DNA from: Actinomycetota bacterium
GTDB taxonomy: Bacteria > Actinomycetota > Humimicrobiia > Humimicrobiales > Humimicrobiaceae
Length of the DNA: 10,228 bases
Reading direction: 5' to 3'
Assembly: GCA_023379515.1 (NCBI GenBank)
Contig: JAMCQQ010000508.1
Span: 1 to 10,228 of the forward strand
A model generated the notes under the pieces. It did not search any database. It was not told the DNA's origin and worked only from the letters and a program-made list of their open reading frames with translations. The translations under genes were made by a program, and so were the position numbers. How positions within the stretch are numbered: the stretch's first letter is position 1; each line of letters begins with the position of its first letter. Below, piece after piece: positions 6,081 through 10,228 of this stretch.

Positions 6081-7187
6081 ATGTTAACTGAATCGTCCAG
6101 GGATAGAATTATTAAAACTATTTCACACAAACAGCCACAAATTGTTCCAATTAATCTTGAAGGTATTTATGATGAAAAAAAATGGTATAAAAGATTTAAT
6201 ACTTCTGACAAGATTGAACTAAGGGAGAAACTGGACCTTGATATACAAAGTGTCAGGCCGGTATATACTGGGCCACAGAGTATCAAGGGTTTATCAATAT
6301 GGGGAACACCCCTTTCAGATATTTACGGAGCAGAAGGTGCGGGGTACGGTGTGGGCAGGGAATACCCTTTATGTAATGCACAAAATAAGGATGATATTGA
6401 TAAATACTGCTGGCCAGATGCCAGGGATTTCAATTATTCAATTATGTCAGAAGCTATTATGGCTATTCCTTCGGACAGGGCTGTAAGAATTGATGGAAAA
6501 TATGGTATTGCAGAAAACGGTATTGTCTTACTTAAGGAAACACAAAGCGGTCCGTGGGTGCCTTTAATCTGCACTCTTTTTGACTTATTCGGAATGGAAA
6601 AAACCCTTACAAATCTTTATTTAAATCCTTCAGTTATTAAATATGCTGTTGGATATATTGAAGAATTTATACTTCTATTTTATACCAAAATGCTTGAAGC
6701 TTCATCCGGTTATGCGGAGATTGCATATTTTGGTGATGATTTTGCCACACAAAAAGGAATGATATTGTCGCCCCAGCAATGGCGGGAATTCTTTTTACCG
6801 ACTTATAAAAAACTCTTTAGTTTAATAAAGCAAAAAGGATTGTTTGTATGGATGCACTCCTGCGGGTCCCTAGTTGATGTTTTAGGTGATCTCATAGATG
6901 CAGGTTTGGATATTTGGGAAACTGTCCAGGTGCAGGCTAAAGGCAATGATCCGGTATTTTTAAAAACAGAATTTGGCAGGCATTTGACTTTTTATGGGGG
7001 TATTTCCACCCAGTATACCCTACCGTTTGGTTCAGAGAAAGATGTCCGTAAAGAAGTCAGGGAAAGGATAGCAGTCTTGGGGAAAAATGGTGGCTATATA
7101 TGCGGTGCTGATCACGGCATTATGCCTGATGTACCGATTGATAATGTTATAGCAATGTTTGACGAAGCAAGAAAGTATATATTTTAA
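6081..7187 (+). CDS. UroD/MtaA-family protein (uroporphyrinogen decarboxylase-like)
   Basis: A 368-residue TIM-barrel protein of the URO-D superfamily, which includes haem-pathway decarboxylases and the MtaA/CmuA corrinoid methyltransferases. The N-terminus SSRDRIIKTISHKQPQIVPIN is the family start. YFGDDFATQKGMILSPQQWR (216-235) and the end GGYICGADHGIMPDVPIDNV (337-356) are typical of the COG0407 group. H259 and C261 (WMHSCG) with C341 (YICGADH) give the HxC...C zinc-ligand pattern of MtaA-type methyltransferases, which argues against a true HemE. No corrinoid protein is nearby, so the substrate is open. It is the first gene of an operon with deoB (39 bp downstream), mtnK and a DeoR regulator, so a role in sugar, nucleoside or methylthio compound use is inferred. 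The ATG at 6081 fits the family start, yet no Shine-Dalgarno sequence is visible in the 20 nt before it. Confidence 0.88.
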   Translation: MLTESSRDRIIKTISHKQPQIVPINLEGIYDEKKWYKRFNTSDKIELREKLDLDIQSVRPVYTGPQSIKGLSIWGTPLSDIYGAEGAGYGVGREYPLCNAQNKDDIDKYCWPDARDFNYSIMSEAIMAIPSDRAVRIDGKYGIAENGIVLLKETQSGPWVPLICTLFDLFGMEKTLTNLYLNPSVIKYAVGYIEEFILLFYTKMLEASSGYAEIAYFGDDFATQKGMILSPQQWREFFLPTYKKLFSLIKQKGLFVWMHSCGSLVDVLGDLIDAGLDIWETVQVQAKGNDPVFLKTEFGRHLTFYGGISTQYTLPFGSEKDVRKEVRERIAVLGKNGGYICGADHGIMPDVPIDNVIAMFDEARKYIF

Positions 7188-7216
7188 GATAAGGACATTT
7201 TTGACTATTTTAAGAC

Positions 7217-7221
7217 AGGAG
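7217..7221 (+). promoter_or_regulatory. Ribosome binding site deciding the TTG start of deoB
   Basis: AGGAG lies 5 nt before a TTG codon at 7227-7229. The protein from this TTG opens with MRSIVLVIDGFGIG, exactly where phosphopentomutases begin, and no ATG lies nearby in frame. Confidence 0.75.
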
Positions 7222-7226
7222 CTTTT

Positions 7227-8405
7227 TTGAGATCAATAGTTTTAGTAATAGATGGATTCGGAATAGGAGCTTTACCTGATGCAGCAAAATATGGTGATGA
7301 GGGTGCAAACACCATACTTCATTTATGCGAGTTATTCCCTGAAAAAAAGTGGAGCAATTTAAAAGAGCTTGGATTGGGTAATTGTTTTAATGTTGTAAAT
7401 CCGAAAAATCTTCCCGGTTGTGAGGCAATCGCCTGCCCTAAAGCAAGCTTTGGCGCAATGGCTGAAGCCTCGCCAGGCAGGGATACAACCACGGGTCACT
7501 GGGAGATTGCAGGAATAATCCTTGATAAAGCTTTTCCTTTGTTTCCTACTGAGTACCCTTCTTTTCCTGAAGACCTGGTATCTAAATTTGAACAGAGGAC
7601 AGGCACAAAGATAATTGGCAATAAAGCGGCATCAGGCACTGAAATAATTGAAGAACTGGGAGAAATACATATGCAGACTGGATATCCCATTTGCTATACA
7701 GCTCATGATTCAATTTTTCAAATCGCTGCACATGAAGAAATTATAGCAATTGAAAAACTATATAAAATGTGTGAGATAGCCAGGGAACTTTGCAATAAAT
7801 ATAATATTCCAAGGGTGATTGCAAGACCCTTCCTGGGAAGTCCAGGCAATTTCTACAGAACAGAGAGAAGACGTGACTTTAGTATTGCACTTTCGGGCAA
7901 ATCTGTGTTGGAAGTGCTTCAGGAAAATGGTGTACAGGTAATAGGAATAGGTAAAATTGGTGATTTATTCAATGAAGTAGGCCTTGACAGAAGCTATCAT
8001 GACAGCGGTAATATAGCCTGTATGAGCAGACTTCTTGAAATACTAAATGAGGATACAGAAAAAAATCAATTTATTTTCATTAATTTAGTTGAAACTGATA
8101 TGTTGTTTGGCCACAGGAGGGATCCCAAGGGGTTTTTAGATGCAGTTTCTGTAATAGACCTCTGGATTCCAAAAATAATAGGTTCCTTAAATAGTGAGGA
8201 TTTATTAATTATTACAGCAGATCATGGTTGTGACCCCGTATATAAGGGAACCGACCATACCAGGGAATATGTACCCCTTGTAAGTTACAAGAAAGAAAAT
8301 ATTGTAAAGGAACTAGGAATTAGGAAGCAGTTTTCCGATATTGCGGTTTCAGTCATATCTTTTTTTGGAATAGGCGAGAAGATGTTTGGACAGAAATTCA
8401 ATTAA
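7227..8405 (+). CDS. deoB: Phosphopentomutase
   Basis: Interconverts (deoxy)ribose 1-phosphate and (deoxy)ribose 5-phosphate, joining nucleoside phosphorolysis to the pentose phosphate pathway; cytoplasmic, two-metal enzyme of the alkaline phosphatase superfamily. It has 392 residues, normal for the family. Visible signatures: metal ligand D9 in VIDGFGIG; GRDTTTGHWEIAG (84-96), which holds the phosphorylated Thr (family DTxTGHWE box); the cap domain; NLVETDMLFGHRRDP (286-300) with D291 and H296; ADHGCDP (331-337) with D332 and H333; and H344 in DHTREYVP. All expected metal-binding blocks are intact. Translation starts at TTG with AGGAG upstream. It sits 39 bp after the UroD-like gene and 77 bp before mtnK, in one apparent operon with a DeoR-type regulator, which is common for nucleoside catabolism genes. 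Confidence 0.96.
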   Translation: MRSIVLVIDGFGIGALPDAAKYGDEGANTILHLCELFPEKKWSNLKELGLGNCFNVVNPKNLPGCEAIACPKASFGAMAEASPGRDTTTGHWEIAGIILDKAFPLFPTEYPSFPEDLVSKFEQRTGTKIIGNKAASGTEIIEELGEIHMQTGYPICYTAHDSIFQIAAHEEIIAIEKLYKMCEIARELCNKYNIPRVIARPFLGSPGNFYRTERRRDFSIALSGKSVLEVLQENGVQVIGIGKIGDLFNEVGLDRSYHDSGNIACMSRLLEILNEDTEKNQFIFINLVETDMLFGHRRDPKGFLDAVSVIDLWIPKIIGSLNSEDLLIITADHGCDPVYKGTDHTREYVPLVSYKKENIVKELGIRKQFSDIAVSVISFFGIGEKMFGQKFN

Positions 8406-8482
8406 GGTAAACTATTTCAGACAATTTATAAGTCAATTGAATAATTAAAAATATGTCATGCCTTTAGGGGAATAATTAAAAG

Positions 8483-9706
8483 ATGGGAAAGTACAAAGAA
8501 TTAAAAAATGATGAACTGATTAAATTTATTAAAGATAATACCAGTATCTTTAGTAAAAATTCTTTATTTGTTTTACAGGAAATAGGGGATGGAAATATTA
8601 ACTTCGTTTACAGGGTGATTGAAAAAAACTCCAACAAATCTGTCATTTTAAAACAGGCACTACCCTATGTAAGGATAGTGGGCGCAAGCTGGCCGTTATC
8701 TTTGGACAGAGCAAGGATTGAGGCAGAAACAGAGATGACTTTTAAGGCTTTTTGCCCTGAAAATATACCTGAGATCTATTACCATAACAGTGAACTGGCT
8801 GCAACTATTTTTGAGGATCTGGGTAATTTAAACCTTATGAGATTTGAATTGATGAAAATGCACGTACTCCCAGAATTTGCAAAACAGATAGGAAAATTTT
8901 TGGCCAGAACTTTTTTATTTACCTCTGATCTGGTAATGGATGCAAAAAAGAAAAAAGAAAATCTTAAGAAATTTGTAAATCCTGATTTATGCAAAATAGT
9001 GGAAGATCTTGTTTTTACGGACCCTTTTAAAAATGCAAAGAGCAATAATATAAATCCGGAAATATTGGAGGAGGCGAATTTACTATGGAATAACACAAAA
9101 GTCATATTAGAGTCAACCTGCCTCAAAGAGCTTTATATGAATAAATCCCAATCTCTTATACATGGAGATCTTCATACTGGCTCAATATTTGCAGATAAAA
9201 ACAATATGTATGTTTTTGATTCAGAATTTGCATTCTATGGTCCACCCAGTTACGACATGGGCTGCGTGGTTGGCAGCCTGCTTTTAAATTTTGCATCATG
9301 GGATTCAGTGGAAGACAGATTTGCAGCAGAAATAAGACAATTCAGGGTTTGGCTGTTAAATACAATATTTGATGTTTTTAAAGAATTTGAAAATGAATTT
9401 AACAATATCTGGTCCAAAAATGTAAACCCGGAGTACAGGGATATCCAAGGGTATAAAAATATATTACTGGGTAATTACCTGAAAGAAAGCATGGGTTTTG
9501 CCGGATGTGAATGTATCAGGCGCACACTGGGTCTTGCCCAAGTACCTGATTTTACGACAATTGATAATTTAAAATTAAGGGTAAAGGGCCAGAAAATCTC
9601 ACTTCTGTTTGGAAAAAAATTACTGTATAGCTGGAAAAATATTACGGATATTAAAGATATCCTTAACATCCTTGAATTAAAAGATACATTAAGAGGTGAA
9701 TTATAA
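8483..9706 (+). CDS. mtnK: S-methyl-5-thioribose kinase (MtnK-like)
   Basis: Phosphorylates C1 of 5-methylthioribose using ATP in methionine salvage; related kinases also accept 5-deoxyribose. It has 407 residues and an APH/choline-kinase-like fold. Visible motifs: glycine loop IGDGNINFVYR (34-44); ATP-binding K57 in ILKQALPYVRIVG; SWPLSLDRARIE (69-80); catalytic loop HGDLHTGSIF (227-236) with D229; metal site D246-S-E248 in FDSEFAFYGPPSYDMG; and GCECIRRTLG (341-350), whose arginines correspond to substrate-binding residues in MtnK. The HGDLHTGSIF and EFAFYGP wording is specific to MtnK rather than to antibiotic kinases. AGGGG lies about 12 nt before the ATG. The stop overlaps the start of the DeoR gene by one base (TAATG). 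No mtnA isomerase is in the window; it may lie past the right edge. Confidence 0.9.
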   Translation: MGKYKELKNDELIKFIKDNTSIFSKNSLFVLQEIGDGNINFVYRVIEKNSNKSVILKQALPYVRIVGASWPLSLDRARIEAETEMTFKAFCPENIPEIYYHNSELAATIFEDLGNLNLMRFELMKMHVLPEFAKQIGKFLARTFLFTSDLVMDAKKKKENLKKFVNPDLCKIVEDLVFTDPFKNAKSNNINPEILEEANLLWNNTKVILESTCLKELYMNKSQSLIHGDLHTGSIFADKNNMYVFDSEFAFYGPPSYDMGCVVGSLLLNFASWDSVEDRFAAEIRQFRVWLLNTIFDVFKEFENEFNNIWSKNVNPEYRDIQGYKNILLGNYLKESMGFAGCECIRRTLGLAQVPDFTTIDNLKLRVKGQKISLLFGKKLLYSWKNITDIKDILNILELKDTLRGEL

Positions 9707-10228
9707 TGCAGGAAGTAAGACGATCTAAAATTGCTGAGCTTGTAAATGAAAAAGGAATTGTAAGAATAGAAGAACTTGCAAAAAAGTTTAATATCTCAGA
9801 GGTAACAATACACAGGGATCTGCAGTACCTGGAAAACCAAGGTGTCTTAAGAAAACTCAGGGGAGGAGCCATTGCTACCCCTTCCGAACCCGAAGTCCAG
9901 TTCTCTTACAGGACGCAAAGCTGCATAGAGGAAAAAAGGCAGATAGGCAATGCCACAGTGCAACTTATTGAAGAGGGCGATGTAATTATCATGGACGGAA
10001 GCACAACTTGTCTGGAGGTTGCCAAGAGAATAAAGAATATGTTTAATCTTACAGTTTTTACCAATAATCCTTTTATAATGTATGAATTGATGCATTCCCA
10101 GGGAATTGTGCTCTATTTTATCGGTGGGCTTTTTTCTAGGGATCTTGAATGTTTTGTCGGCGCAGAAGTTGAAGAATACATTTCCCATCTGCATATAAAT
10201 AAAGGAGTTTTCGGCGCAATCACGCAAT
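9706..10228 (+). CDS. DeoR-family transcriptional regulator (3'-partial)
   Basis: Sugar-phosphate-responsive repressor, cut by the window end after 174 codons (family about 250). The N-terminal winged helix-turn-helix is complete: RRSKIAELVNEKGIVRIEEL, then AKKFNISEVTIHRDLQYLE (25-43) and GVLRKLRGGA (46-55), the DeoR signature. The sensor domain follows with EEGDVIIMDGSTT (89-101), the expected phosphosugar-binding loop, LTVFTNNP (115-122) and YFIGGLFSRDLECFVG (137-152). The ATG at 9706 overlaps the mtnK stop and has GAGGTG 7 nt upstream, so it is translated together with mtnK. It probably controls its own operon, with a sugar phosphate made by DeoB or MtnK as inducer; the ligand is inferred from context only. 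Confidence 0.95.
   Translation, partial: MQEVRRSKIAELVNEKGIVRIEELAKKFNISEVTIHRDLQYLENQGVLRKLRGGAIATPSEPEVQFSYRTQSCIEEKRQIGNATVQLIEEGDVIIMDGSTTCLEVAKRIKNMFNLTVFTNNPFIMYELMHSQGIVLYFIGGLFSRDLECFVGAEVEEYISHLHINKGVFGAITQ

Noticed and set aside
8779..9126. 115-codon open frame on the - strand within mtnK
   Set aside because: It is low-complexity, Phe/Ser-rich sequence mirrored from the Lys- and Asp-rich kinase gene; no ribosome binding site or domain.
9847..10227. 126-codon open frame on the - strand at the right edge
   Set aside because: It is antisense to a clear DeoR-family regulator and resembles no protein family.
1..10228. tRNA, rRNA, CRISPR array or transposase gene
   Set aside because: No cloverleaf, rRNA-like block, regular spaced repeat or transposase-like protein was seen on either strand.

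Overview
The window is AT-rich and almost fully coding. It most likely comes from an uncultured, probably anaerobic bacterium. The bacterial signs are three predicted lipoproteins (DUF2807, beta-lactamase-like serine hydrolase, DUF3887), a DeoB phosphopentomutase, an MtnK kinase, a DeoR-type regulator, Shine-Dalgarno sites and a sigma70-like promoter. The class I, two-subunit type fumarase (oxygen-sensitive Fe-S) and the UroD/MtaA-like protein fit an anaerobe. The topoisomerase I resembles the archaeal type, so a candidate phylum or deep lineage (for example Atribacterota-like or a deep Actinobacteriota group) is possible, but the sequence alone does not fix the taxon.

Region 1 (1-2786, + strand) holds the 3' part of a type IA DNA topoisomerase gene, whose start lies before the window. 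A complete fumarase/tartrate dehydratase alpha-subunit gene begins 56 bp inside the topoisomerase gene. No beta-subunit gene follows. The alpha gene runs 8 bp into the convergent next gene.

Region 2 (2779-5760, - strand) reads right to left: a DUF2807 (GIN) lipoprotein, a membrane-anchored serine hydrolase with a C-terminal beta-rich domain, and a small DUF3887 lipoprotein. Between the last two lies a 232-bp AT-rich gap whose two sides form a split inverted repeat of about 23 bp, with two smaller palindromes inside. It may be a MITE-like insertion or a structured regulatory region.

Region 3 (5761-6080) is a 320-bp divergent intergenic region. It holds a good + strand promoter, a weaker - strand candidate, a perfect 10-bp-arm hairpin touching the ribosome binding site of the DUF2807 gene, and another imperfect inverted repeat upstream of the + promoter.

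Region 4 (6081-10228, + strand) looks like one operon: a UroD/MtaA-family protein, phosphopentomutase (deoB, TTG start), S-methyl-5-thioribose kinase (mtnK), and a DeoR-family repressor cut by the window end. MtnK and DeoB both act on (deoxy)ribose units released from nucleosides. With a DeoR regulator alongside, this suggests salvage of 5'-methylthioadenosine, 5'-deoxyadenosine or nucleosides, possibly a DHAP-shunt type pathway whose isomerase and aldolase genes would lie beyond the right edge. The UroD-like protein is the unexplained member and the most interesting functional question here.
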